Made by a program: the position numbers and the translations under genes. Under the pieces are notes generated by a model. It worked only from the letters and a program-made list of their open reading frames with translations. It made no database searches and was not told the origin of the DNA. DNA of 64,000 nt. It comes from Lentinula raphanica. Its lineage: Eukaryota > Basidiomycota > Agaricomycetes > Agaricales > Omphalotaceae. This document shows, in pieces, positions 1 to 9,457 of the stretch. Numbering within the stretch: position 1 is the stretch's first letter; each line of letters starts with the position of its first letter. The stretch covers positions 310,001-374,000 of the forward strand of contig JANVFP010000023.1 of NCBI GenBank assembly GCA_027919835.1. Reading direction: 5' to 3'.

Positions 1-459
1 AGGTTCTTACTTCGTCTCCGAACTTCCTATTCGTACGGTCGTAGCGCTGATGCGCTTCTTTCTTCGTTCAAGTGGGAGCTTTCATTTGGTTCTGTATGTT
101 CCTCTCGAAAACACCTCCATATTGTAATCTGGGGACTATTAGTGACTGACCGTACGCCTTTGGCAGGTACACTATGTAGTATGGACGATGCTCATCACCT
201 GGATCGCCACAGGCAGGCTCCAATATGATACGTACAGTCCTACTGGGTATATGCTATAATTTCTGACACTCGGACTGACTGATCAACCGTTTTACTCGGA
301 TGGACGTAGTCTCGATGTCACCCAACCAACATGTACCCTTCATCTCTGATATCGCCGCAGACGTCTTGAAACCACTGTTCATCACTTCCTGCAGTATCAC
401 CACAGCCAGCTTCGTCCTCAGTCTCATTCTCGACCGATATTTCAGGCATTCCGATGGGT
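1..459 (+). pseudogene. Frag1/DRAM/Sfk1-family gene copy, 5' half (decayed)
   Basis: This is a degenerate paralog of the intact gene at 13754-14894; its 5' end lies outside the window. Recognisable pieces are exon 2 (about 73-94), exon 3 (about 177-230) and exon 4 from about 290, which reads HVPFISDIAADVLKPLFITS, the conserved family block. Exon 3 is 7 nt longer than in the intact copy (GTACACTATGTAGTATGGACGATG against GTACGCTATGGGCAATG), which breaks the frame. Homology runs to the end of exon 4 near 459 (HSD/HSG) and then stops at an intron position, where about 2.5 kb of unrelated DNA intervenes before the second half resumes near 3062. Confidence 0.8.
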
Positions 460-475
460 TATATATGTGCTCACA

Positions 476-3017
476 GTGCTCGTCTGTTGCTACGCTCTCC
501 AAGGTCTCCATAAAGCCCTGGTCGACGCCAACTGAGACCTGAAATTGGCTCAGTACTAGCAGGTACTAGCTCGAGCCGAAAGGTCTCTTTCAGCGACCCG
601 ATGATTGAGAACAGCAAAGCCTTGTACACCCTGGTCCTTCGAAGCTTCTGGCATTGAAGCCTACCAAAGGCCGAACTTTGTGGCAATGCCTCAACTTGAA
701 CTTCGAATTCAGCTACCATGCTTGAACACAAATGTCACGGTGTTGGACGGTATTGGACTGTTTATGCTATCTGTGTTGTCGAAGACACTCTCTCGAATCA
801 CTATTTTTGTAGGCTCCCATGGGCAGACTTGTGCAACTTGAAAGACAAACTCGTTGATATGTTTTCATGAGTTTAAGCACTCAATACCATACTCAACATT
901 GAATGTTCGACACAGTTCAACACCCATAACACAGAAATTACACTTATCTTGATGCTGGCTGATGCTCACGACGAGATATAGTCACAGAAAGAAAGACCAT
1001 CATGGTTGAAACAGATGTTGAGCATTCATCTGAAGTAGGAATACTACACTAGGCTATATATTAATACGGCGGTGTAACATCCCACGTTTCATGAACGATA
1101 GCAGGGGGTTCTCCGAGTTCGTTAGGAGTAGCCGTGTTAGAAGTACTAGTAAGCTTTACTCGCTCCCTTGAATTGAAATTCTTTAAAGCTTCTTCCTTCG
1201 GTGGCTTCATCCGCTCATGTGTCTGCAATGGCGTCTCTGCTGCTACAGCCCTCCAAGATTCAGCTGGCAGACCATAGTGAACTGGAAAATCGTCGGGCCT
1301 GGTCATCGCTGATAGAAAGATCAACGGCAACCTGGAAGGATCATGAGCTGCTGGATGGAATACGACACGGTCGGGGTGTGAAGCAGTACTGGCAAAAGTC
1401 CACGCCACCAGGAAAAGCGAGATTTCGTCCTTTTCACGCAGTGATTCCAACTGCGTCAATAGGGTTTCCTTCGAGCCTTTAGCAAAGTAGAAAGTCCCTA
1501 GCCAGTATACCCTAGATCCGAGTAAGGTATGTGTCTCCAATGGCTTCCCCATCTGGTACGACTTGAACTTCAGCTTGTTATGCTCTTTGACAACCTTGTC
1601 CTCTCTTTTGACAACGTTGGGCTTGTCTTCGTTGGGCTTGTCTTTGAGAACTGACAAGCATATACTGCTAGTCATCCACAGTGCAAAATGTGGCCTGGTA
1701 GTACCCAGGTCTTCGTGCAGGATTTGGAAATAGAGGTTTAATGCCTGGGCTGTTTTACAAATTAAGGCGGTCAATAGATTGTCATGTCTAATACTTGGAT
1801 ATGAACTTACAATTCTTAACAGGCCTAGCAATAGGGGTGGCCAGATTATCGTTGGTTGATGGACCTCCGTCTACAGGCATAGCCAGGACGTCCATGACCG
1901 AGTGCAAGGCAAGAACGAATACGGGTAACAAATAGGCACCGGAAAGTGAGAGCAGGCGCATCAGAACCAACAGGGGAACACGAATCGAAAGGCTGCGACG
2001 TCGAAGATATTTGAGTGAGAAGTCGATCGTATCCGAAGGCAGGAAGAGAAACTTACCGGACGGGATTGGGAAAATGCGGTTGACGGACGAATGGGACGAT
2101 GAGGGATTTTCGGAAATGTACACAAGATTGAACTGGCTGAGGATGTCAATGTGAGCATCGAGGTCGGTCTCATGAGATGAGAGAATACATTAGTTAAGGA
2201 AGAAGTAAGAGTGATTGCAGATGAAGCGGCTGAACGTTGAAGGGGGTCGAAAACAACTGTGAAAGGGTAGAGTAGAAAGCGCTGATTAGACCTAGAGTAC
2301 AAGCTCGACGCCGTAACAGACAATCTTACATAATTTCCAGCAAGAGAAGATAGATTCGACCAGCGAATCTTGTGATATAATTTTAATGTGTCCTTGGCCT
2401 GTGGCAGAGGGGTTGAGTAAGAGAGAGTGTCGATCAAATACTAATCACGTACCAGATGTTGGATGTAGCGAATCAAGGTGAAAAAAGGGCTGTGCCGCTG
2501 CGTATACCGCTTGTTTTAGATTTCAAGGATCAAATCGGACAATCATACACAAGAATGTCAAGATTGTATGTTCTCTTGCCTTCGGGATATGAGATGTGCG
2601 CTGATGTGCGACGGTGGGGGTTAGTAAGACGGGGTTGCATTCTCTTCACCATGATGGCTGGGTTGAGGAGTAGGCTGCATAGCCATTTGACTCCAAAAAG
2701 CTAGTTACTCACTGTCAGCCAGATCTTTGGTGGCCGGTAGTCACACGTAGGAGGACAAATGGCGAACATGGAGGATCCGGGTTGAAGAAGGATGGAGCCT
2801 GAAAAGCTAGCCTGAGGATGGTGTCAAAGAGAGTTCGAAATATGAAAGGCAGAGCGCACTGAGGTGGAGCTGGACGAGAGTAAGGTTGGAGAGAACCTGG
2901 CTGAGTGGGTGAGATATCCGACCGAGGAGAAGTGACTTCATTGTTCACGGCAATTTCGGCTTTTCCCGCACTTCAGTGTTCAAACGTTCACCAAGAAAAT
3001 AACGTGCTCGTCTGTTG
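476..3017. mobile_element. 2.5 kb insertion flanked by a 14-bp direct repeat
   Basis: GTGCTCGTCTGTTG occurs at 476-489 and again at 3004-3017, and the 2,514 bp between them have no counterpart in the intact paralog at 13.7-14.9 kb. The insertion lies where that paralog has an intron (14201-14257). A 14-bp flanking repeat looks like a target-site duplication or a filler made during break repair. No transposase, terminal inverted repeat or poly(A) tail is visible. The block carries the secreted-protein gene at 1061-1961. I see nothing codable in 490-1060 or in 1962-3003. Confidence 0.55.
1061..1961 (-). CDS. Predicted secreted protein, unknown function (279 aa)
   Basis: Two exons on the minus strand: 1961-1811 and 1749-1061. 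The 61-nt intron (1810-1750) has a GTAAGT donor and a TTTACAG-like acceptor (AAAACAG), and splicing joins the two frames exactly. The start is the ATG at 1961, chosen because it yields a hydrophobic leader (MRLLSLSGAYLLPVFVLAL...) ending near AMPVDGG, a plausible signal peptide cleaved around residue 28. The mature part has a Lys/Glu-rich stretch (about residues 85-110), then ordinary globular composition, and ends WDVTPPY. I recognise no domain. It sits alone inside the 2.5 kb insertion, so it arrived with that DNA. Like the genes at 4992 and 8776 its leader ends just before a Met/Leu-Pro, but the mature proteins do not align. Confidence 0.6.
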
Positions 3018-3061
3018 TGGAGGATAACATAACGGTCCGACGATTTTACTAATTTCTCTCC

Positions 3062-3700
3062 CTTAGCTTGATGCCTATGCGAATCAAAGAGCTCACCAGC
3101 GTTCCTCAGCTCAGTCATAGGCTGCGCAGGCCTCATTTTGCTATTGATATTCGACGTCAGGAGACACAAACCCTTTCATGATTCTTTCCTGCTGATGTTC
3201 ACTGCCGGAGTTGCTGTGAGCGCGATATGCACTGTATAGTAGAGGTGCGTTTTCTCAGGCTTGATTCTTGATCGTCATCATCTTGACTGAGGACTCCTCG
3301 TAAGACTCGTACGTTCACAACGAACGACAGTATCGCTAGCGTCACATCGATTTCCCCCACACGTCTCAACTAAAGAGAAGCTTTTGGATGAAATCAATTG
3401 TTGCTGGCATCCTGATCACTTTCGCCATTGTCTTTGCCGCTACGGAGTCTAAAATCGTGAACGTAGGATGTAGTAAGTATTACCAGGCTTCATACTATAT
3501 ACTATACCACGCGAAGAAACTGACGAAGTTGACTCTCACCACCACAGGCGTATTCGAATGGGCCGTCTCCATGGGATTCTCCTTTCACCTCCTCAAGTTC
3601 TATCATAATCTTCGACCGGAGAACAGCCTCAATAGCAGAGATGTTGAGGGAGTTCACAAGGGAGAGTTCAGTATGATGGATCACTTGGATCGCACAGCGG
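3062..3700 (+). pseudogene. Frag1/DRAM/Sfk1-family gene copy, 3' half (decayed)
   Basis: This half resumes after the insertion with an acceptor (CTCTCCCTTAG, ending 3064) and a sequence matching exon 5 onward of the intact gene at 14258-14894. About 14 nt of the stretch encoding SLAILGS are missing, which breaks the frame near 3100. In-frame stops follow (...ACTGTATAGTAGAGG). The block from 3388 still encodes the penultimate transmembrane segment, followed by the last one (GVFEWAVSMGFSFHLLKFYH). Homology fades after the HKGEFSM stretch, near 3700. Both halves are on the plus strand and collinear, so this is one gene split by insertion, not two genes. Confidence 0.75.
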
Positions 3701-4197
3701 ACAACGAAACTCCAACGCTAGGCGATGTTATTATGTCGAGAGTCGTCAGCCGAGGCGATCAGGGCTTTTACCAGTTGGCAGTAGTAGTATGTTTTCAGAA
3801 TCCAGACTCAGTGAGGCTGGAAGTTTGAAGGGTTTCTTCAAGTTGGGGAGTACAAAATGTATGTAATACTAACAGTTATAGAATCACATCGCGCAGGCAT
3901 TCGCGCATCGAAGGGAGTGTCGGAGAGGAACTAGTCCGAACTACTATGTCTCGTTCTATGTCTTGTTGTTACACACAGTGCGTCGATCTTCACAGCGGTT
4001 GACCATAACCATAGATGACCATCCAATGATTCAAGAGGCCTAGAGTCGAAACTGACTCATGTCTCCGACGCCAATGTGGCCAGCTGCCAGCCTCTGGGCC
4101 GGGCATGTACACATCTTGATTCACACATAGCCTTGATCAAGAGGCTTGAAAGAGTTATACTGGGACTGAATCTCGCGCAAGGAGTTTGCGATCCAAG
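3701..4197. other. Non-coding stretch
   Basis: This lies between the decayed Frag1-family copy and the duplicated upstream region of the gene at 4992. I see no codon-biased frame and no RNA gene. The short ORFs on both strands overlap each other and do not resemble anything else in the window. Confidence 0.4.
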
Positions 4198-4914
4198 AGC
4201 TTCCAAGAGCTTCCAAGCCCTTCCAAGCTTGCCCAAGCTGTATGCAAGTACCAAAAATATAACAAAAATGTAGAGTCTCGATGGCGTTTTGGAGTAAACC
4301 CACAAGGACCCTCAACAAAATCCCTCAAAGCACATGCCCAATCTACTATCGATATCAGATTCATTGCCACTCGGATCGACCTGGATCATCCTCAGCCTCG
4401 AGAAAGATGCGTCTCCCAAACGAATGCAGAGTCAAGTCTCGACAGTCTGAATCATGACTCTTGGGCTAACGAAACAAATCTCCCCGGCTTTTCTTTTGCT
4501 GGTTCAAGGAAGACTCCATTGCAGTCTTGCTCATACCACTATGCCCGGAAGATTCTATCTGATTGTGCCCATCGCCAATGGGCTCCGAACTCCAACGGTC
4601 CAAGCCCAAGTTCCAAGCCTTTCCAAGCTTGCCCAAGCCGTATCCAAGTACCAAAATATATCAATAATGTATTTTTATCTGGGCATTCTGGAGTAAACGG
4701 TAACCCACAAGGAACCTCTTCAACAAAATCTCTCAAAGCACATGCCCAACCTACTATCTCCTACTATCGATATCGATGCCACTGGGATCGACTTGGCCCA
4801 TCATCCTGAGAAAGCGGCGCCTCCCAGAAGATGTAGTTGAAAGTAGGCTATAAATGGCCCTTGGGCTAACAAGACAATTCTCCATCTTCTTTTGCTGGTT
4901 CAAGGAAGACACCA
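4198..4914. repeat. Tandemly duplicated upstream (promoter) region
   Basis: Two diverged copies lie in direct orientation: unit 1 about 4198-4516 and unit 2 about 4607-4914. Each begins with TTCCAAG-rich runs and CTTCCAAGCTTGCCCAAGC. Each continues through GGAGTAAAC, CCCACAAGGA, TCAAAGCACATGCCCAA and TCGATATC, and ends CTTTTGCTGGTTCAAGGAAGAC. Unit 2 contains a good TATA box (CTATAAAT, 4848-4855), 137 nt before the ATG of the next gene. The matching place in unit 1 lacks it. The short reading frames here follow the repeat and are not genes. Confidence 0.75.
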
Positions 4915-4991
4915 CCGCACTGCTAGTACTGCACTCTCAAAACTTTTACACTCGCACTCTCATACCACTACTAGATTGACGCATCAGAGCC

Positions 4992-5824
4992 ATGCATCTC
5001 GCTTCTATGTGTCACCTCGTCACTCTGGGTTTTGGCCTATCCTCTGTTGTCATTGGAATGCCTGTTTCTGTGAGTACCTTCAATGAGAATTTTCATCGAT
5101 TGCCACCAGATGTCGAAGTTGACTTGTCTTTTTGTTTGTGCTGCTTCCTCAGTCCCCTGCGTCTGCATACCCATCACAGGAGCTGTCTACAGGGAGTTCC
5201 GGCTTAGAGCTTCCAGGAAGATTGAACCCGGCCTCACAGCATGACGCTGTAAACCAACCGATTCAAAGGCTGGAATCCCCGCCCATCTCAAAACCCGGGC
5301 CGATCATACCTGCCAGTTTATATATCGCATATGACTTCTATTCGAAATCAGTTTGTCCCGCAGTCGAGAATGATGGATCGGAGGAGGCCCAACAGAGTCG
5401 TACTAGTTGGGCGACCGACAAGGTTATCAAACCATTCCTCCTATCCAAATCCGGTCCTTACTCGAAGCTCCCCAATCTCTTTGACAAGGTACAACTCGTA
5501 GTGGAATGCAAATGGCCCGGAGTCATGAAGGGGTTTGCGGATGAGGGAGTGGTTGCGGCAAAGATCATTGAAAACGACTTTCGAGATGAGAAAGGCAATA
5601 CCTACCCTTGTCACCCTTCTTGCGACGTCCTTGTCGCTTACCAGAAAGATGAGGTTGGGACCCCAGTCGCATCTCTGAGTGACATTGGCATATTCGATAA
5701 TGTTCGTGACCGTAACCGGAAGGAGGAGGGCTACAGGGCGCTTCTGACGAAACTCAGGGAAAAGGCAGAGTCGGAGTCCGGTTTGAGCTGGAACGGAGAA
5801 AGCTGGGTGAAAGTTCAAAGTTGA
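4992..5824 (+). CDS. Predicted secreted protein, unknown function (249 aa)
   Basis: Two exons: 4992-5069 and 5153-5824, with a GTGAGT...CCTCAG intron in phase 0. The first ATG gives a hydrophobic leader (MHLASMCHLVTLGFGLSSVVIGMPVS), a likely signal peptide encoded almost exactly by exon 1. The mature region starts with a Pro/Ser-rich linker (SPASAYPSQ...). It continues into a compact domain with two close cysteines (YPCHPSCDVLVAYQ, about residues 185-200) and ends GESWVKVQS. I recognise no family. A decayed second copy of the 3' end lies at 6862-7075, where the residues SPSCDVLV are still readable. Expression is probably driven by the TATA box at 4848 in the duplicated upstream region. The gene converges on the remnant at 6190-6430. 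Confidence 0.65.
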
Positions 5825-6189
5825 AGACCACGATTACAGTACTTGTTAATACAGCGTTGCGGTCGATACCGATGTACGTAGTACGTACGAGCAGTATCGT
5901 CACCAAACTTCGACATGTTATTGGTCCATCATCGTCAGTTCCTAGCCGGTTCCTAGCGTCTTTCAGCAATAATCCCGAAAACTATATCAATTGAATGTAC
6001 CCATCAACACTCGTTGACTATTGACACTTTCTCTTCCCCACCCTTGATCGTACTGAAAGGATGATTAGCAAGTTGAAAGGGAACATCAGGCTAAACTCAC
6101 CTATGTATTACAGAATTGGATTCAGCATTTGCTGAAGAGACAGACTATCAGGGCCAATGTGACCGCTTTCACTGTCATCGTCACTGAGA

Positions 6190-6430
6190 GGTCCCTTTGT
6201 GCCAATGACAGTTGGAGGTGTTGCACTTACGAGCTTGAAGGACTACCTTACCCCGGATAGAGCAGAAGCTTTCCTGCTGGTGTTGAGACTCGAGAGTATC
6301 AGGTCCAGAGTGGCTACTCGGTGATCCCGTTGTTAGGTGTTCTCCTTCGGATATCGCGAGAAGTTGTGATCGAGTGTGAAGGCGCTTGATAGGTTCGGAT
6401 CTGAATGATCTTCCCAGCGTGTTCATTGAC
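6190..6430 (-). pseudogene. C-terminal remnant of the gene at 7295-8776
   Basis: Reading on the minus strand, the stretch EGEHLTTGSPSSHSGPDTLE matches GEEHSTTVPPSSQSGPDTLD near the C-terminus of the intact gene at 7295-8776. The 3' flank is also shared, including a splice donor (ATAG|GTGAGTTTAGCC) at about 6103 here and at about 7276 downstream of the intact copy. The N-terminal 400 residues are missing. The unit is therefore a truncated duplicate, and it sits convergent to the intact secreted-protein gene at 4992-5824. Confidence 0.65.
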
Positions 6431-6861
6431 TTCTTCCCTTTTCTACCTCGCTCAGAATGGCATTAAGATCTGACGAGAGGAAGAGAAAGATCTTGACAGT
6501 GAGCAGAGAGTTTGGCCTAACTTTGGGAGAGGGGCACAGCGATAAGAAAGACAAGAAAGTCGAGAGGGAAGGGATAAGGAACGGGCAACGTGTCAAAAGG
6601 GCTCAGAGAAGTCGAACGTACGCGCGCATTAACACGAGGGGGGAGAAGTAACTCGTATTGTCCAAATGAGGATGTAATCCTTCATGATTGCTGGTGGTAC
6701 TACCATTTATCCCTCAGTACTTGAAGCACCCGAACGCGCTAGGCTGCAATGGGTTGCCGCAGTGCAGTAGCTTGCGGAGGAGGTAGCAGTCGAGCAAAGA
6801 TCGTCGATGTCAGCGGCAACCATCACAACGAGAAACACGTTTAGAATACATGTCATGCAGC

Positions 6862-7075
6862 CCTTCTTGCGACGTCCTTGTTGCTCACAAGAGCGACAAG
6901 ATTGGAACAGCAGTCGTATCTCTGAGTGAAAGTGGGGGTATTTGATAATAATGGTCAGCGTGACCGGAAGGAAGAGGGCATCAAGGCACTTTAGGAGAAG
7001 GTCAAGGCAAAAGCGTAGGGAGTTCGGCTTGCGCTAGGACAAAGGAAGCTGGGTGAAAGTTAAAGTTCAAGGCCA
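6862..7075 (+). pseudogene. 3' remnant of the gene at 4992-5824
   Basis: The DNA matches the last 210 nt of the intact gene: CAGCCCTTCTTGCGACGTCC, ATCTCTGAGTGA, GACCGGAAGGA and GAAGCTGGGTGAAAGTT all recur. It carries single-base indels and in-frame stops (GGTATTTGATAATAA, CACTTTAGG, GCGTAGG). Homology continues into the 3' flank (ACAGTACTTG...GCGTCTTTCAGCAAT). It is convergent with the intact gene at 7295-8776, the mirror image of the first copy. Confidence 0.75.
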
Positions 7076-7294
7076 CGGACACAGTACTTGCGAATACGGT
7101 GGTACCGTCATCGAACCGCGTGATTTTGGGTCATCGTCGTCAGTCCGAGCGTCTTTCAGCAATTCCGAACAAGATCATAATATCTAACATTTTCCATCGA
7201 TACTGATGAACTATCTTACACTTTTCAAAAGTAGAAGCGGTGTTAGCGAGATGTAAAAGAAGAGAAGGCTAAACTCACCTATGCAGGAGTTGGA

Positions 7295-8776
7295 TCATGA
7301 AAGGATGTCTTCAAAGTCCCATAGCTTGCCTGTCCTGGATTGAGCGTGAGATTTTCCATTGGGGTCAAGAGTATCAGGACCAGACTGGCTGCTCGGCGGG
7401 ACCGTTGTCGAGTGCTCTTCCCCGGATAACGCCAGAGGCTGTCCCTTGGTCTCAGTAGCAAAAGGGCCCAAGTTGCTACTTTCGCCATGGGAACCGCTGC
7501 TCGGTGGTTCCTTCCTCGAACTCGCGGATATTACAGGAGCTTTCAATCTCTTGGGGTCAGGAGTAGACAGTGACTGGCTGCCCGTACCAGCAGATTCGTG
7601 AGGTCGCTTTGCGCCAGCGATAGAAGTTGAAGGCATCGTGGACTTGGAGGGTCTGTGCTTGGAGTCGACTGTAAAAGTTTCAATAAGATACCTCAGTGGC
7701 CTCCTCCAGTTCTTCCGCAGATCAGAATCGGCGATCGAGATCAACCCCATTTGTTGGAGAAACGTGAGCACGGCACGGATGTATGCCTGAGGATCGCCGA
7801 TTGTGATTTTGGTCACAGTCTGAAGCGACTCTATGTGCTTCAACTCGTTCAAGATACTTTCCTTGACATACTCTATGTGCTTCGACTCCTCCGGGTACTT
7901 GTCTCTGGCACCCTCATCGGCTCTCAACGCTGCTACGATCCCCGGGGAACCAAATTTTGCTGGATCGAGTCGGAGATTCAGTTTAGGAAGTTTTCGTCTT
8001 TTCGGATGATCTAGATGAAACTCGAGGACTTCCCGTGTTGCAGAATCGGATTGACCTTGAAGCTGAAAGCATAAAGTCGGACTCCACAGTTCGAAACAGA
8101 TGACATTGGGCTCCCAATCATCAAAGGGTTTCCCCCATCCTTCTCCCCAGTAGTTTCTGTAAACGCTCCATATTTTGGTATCTGGATTTTGGTACCCAAA
8201 CCGAAGATATCTCCACATGTCATCAGGCCTACTAGGATGGTATGTGTTCTGCTGAAGAGTTTGATCTTCATTGTAGCCTGTGGCTATCCCCTTTTTCTGT
8301 AGCAGAAGTAAGAGAGCAGTAATCATCGACCTCGCGTCTGAGATCTCCGAGTCCACTTGAATGTTCTCGGCAGCCAATGCAGACTGCAGTTCCTGTACAC
8401 TCGAGAGGGATTTTCCGAGGTATACTTTCTCTGTTTCCTGAAGACGTGCTACATCGATAGACACCTTCATCGCCTTCACATGTTTCACGCGATCGGAAGG
8501 CTCGTCAATTTTGCATATTTTTGCATGGTAGTATCCAAAACAAGAGAACCCCGGAAGACACACGACCAAGGAAGCGTCTGATTTCGTCGGAGTCCTCAGC
8601 GGAATCCACCGCTTCTCTTCCCAGTCATAATACCCAATTAGCAAGTTGCTTGTACCTGGGCGCACAGCCTGAGAGGCATAAGGGGCGGGCAATGGAAGGG
8701 CGAGGACGAAATTCACAGAGAAGTAAACCATGACCAACAGAAGACACATTGCTGGAGGGAGATTTCGGGGAAGCAT
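7295..8776 (-). CDS. Predicted secreted protein with a nuclear-localisation-like motif (493 aa)
   Basis: A single exon. The ATG at 8776 was chosen over the longer open frame because it gives a signal-peptide-like start (MLPRNLPPAMCLLLVMVYFS...LALPLPAP); the ATG at 8749 is an alternative. The mature part is Trp/Tyr-rich early (YYDWEEKRWIPL, about residues 45-56; YWGEGWGKPFDDWEP, about 210-225). A Lys/Glu-rich helical section follows, then a Ser/Pro-rich, low-complexity C-terminal 100 residues. KRPHE (390) and PKRLK (to 412) form a bipartite nuclear-localisation-like motif. I recognise no domain. A leader plus an NLS is a pattern seen in fungal effectors, but it can also be coincidence. A conserved donor just past the stop (about 7276) suggests a 3'UTR intron. 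Confidence 0.6.
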   Translation of the reverse strand: MLPRNLPPAMCLLLVMVYFSVNFVLALPLPAPYASQAVRPGTSNLLIGYYDWEEKRWIPLRTPTKSDASLVVCLPGFSCFGYYHAKICKIDEPSDRVKHVKAMKVSIDVARLQETEKVYLGKSLSSVQELQSALAAENIQVDSEISDARSMITALLLLLQKKGIATGYNEDQTLQQNTYHPSRPDDMWRYLRFGYQNPDTKIWSVYRNYWGEGWGKPFDDWEPNVICFELWSPTLCFQLQGQSDSATREVLEFHLDHPKRRKLPKLNLRLDPAKFGSPGIVAALRADEGARDKYPEESKHIEYVKESILNELKHIESLQTVTKITIGDPQAYIRAVLTFLQQMGLISIADSDLRKNWRRPLRYLIETFTVDSKHRPSKSTMPSTSIAGAKRPHESAGTGSQSLSTPDPKRLKAPVISASSRKEPPSSGSHGESSNLGPFATETKGQPLALSGEEHSTTVPPSSQSGPDTLDPNGKSHAQSRTGKLWDFEDILS

Positions 8777-9309
8777 GGAATGGAACGTTGTTGGAACTTG
8801 GGAAGGTGGACGTGTACGACTTGAAGGGGCAGAGCAGCGAGGCAGGAATAGAAGACGGAGTACGGACAGACTGTGGCTTGTTCTCGCGCGTAATAGGGAG
8901 CAGGTGACGGTGACAAGGCACGAGCGAAACACAGATGAAGTAGACTGAAGAGGTTGGAAGGTGGCGATAGTAGTAGCCGATAGAGCCAGGAGTGAAAAGC
9001 GCTATTGAAGAGAAGAAACTTTGTAACTGTCGATAAGAACATTCACGAAAAAGACGGAGAGAGAAGGAGAGAAAACATACATGGAATGATAGACCGATTT
9101 TTGCCAGCAAAAATAATCTATCGCGAATAAACAAGTTTGCTTTGGGTTCAAACGTGAAACGATGAGCTAGATTCAGACTAAACAAAGGACGTTGACATAC
9201 AGGACCAGCCTTGATGAGAATGAAAGATGTGAAGAGTGAAAGTTGTAGCAGGTGGTGGTAAGAGTCTAAGATGCAACGATAAAGATCGTCATCCAGGTGG
9301 CTCTGAGCC
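8777..9309. other. Upstream region of the gene at 8776; no gene seen
   Basis: A long minus-strand open frame (about 8625-9332) overlaps the true gene in another frame. It has skewed Ser/Leu/Pro composition with no start context or homology in the window, and I regard it as spurious. The region probably holds the promoter and 5'UTR of the secreted-protein gene. Confidence 0.4.
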
Positions 9310-9457
9310 ATTGGATGACTTCCCGTAAGCATTTTGCGTTTATTAACGTCGCATTAATCGTTACGTGAACTATAAGCGATGTCTGCCGGAGAGCGGCATC
9401 GTGTCACATCAAGAAATTTGAAATTTTGGGGCTTTTCTAAATGCTCAAATCTACAAG

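Noticed and set aside
8625..9332. 235-aa minus-strand ORF upstream of the secreted-protein gene
   Set aside because: It overlaps the true gene in a different frame and has low-complexity Ser/Leu/Pro content without homology.
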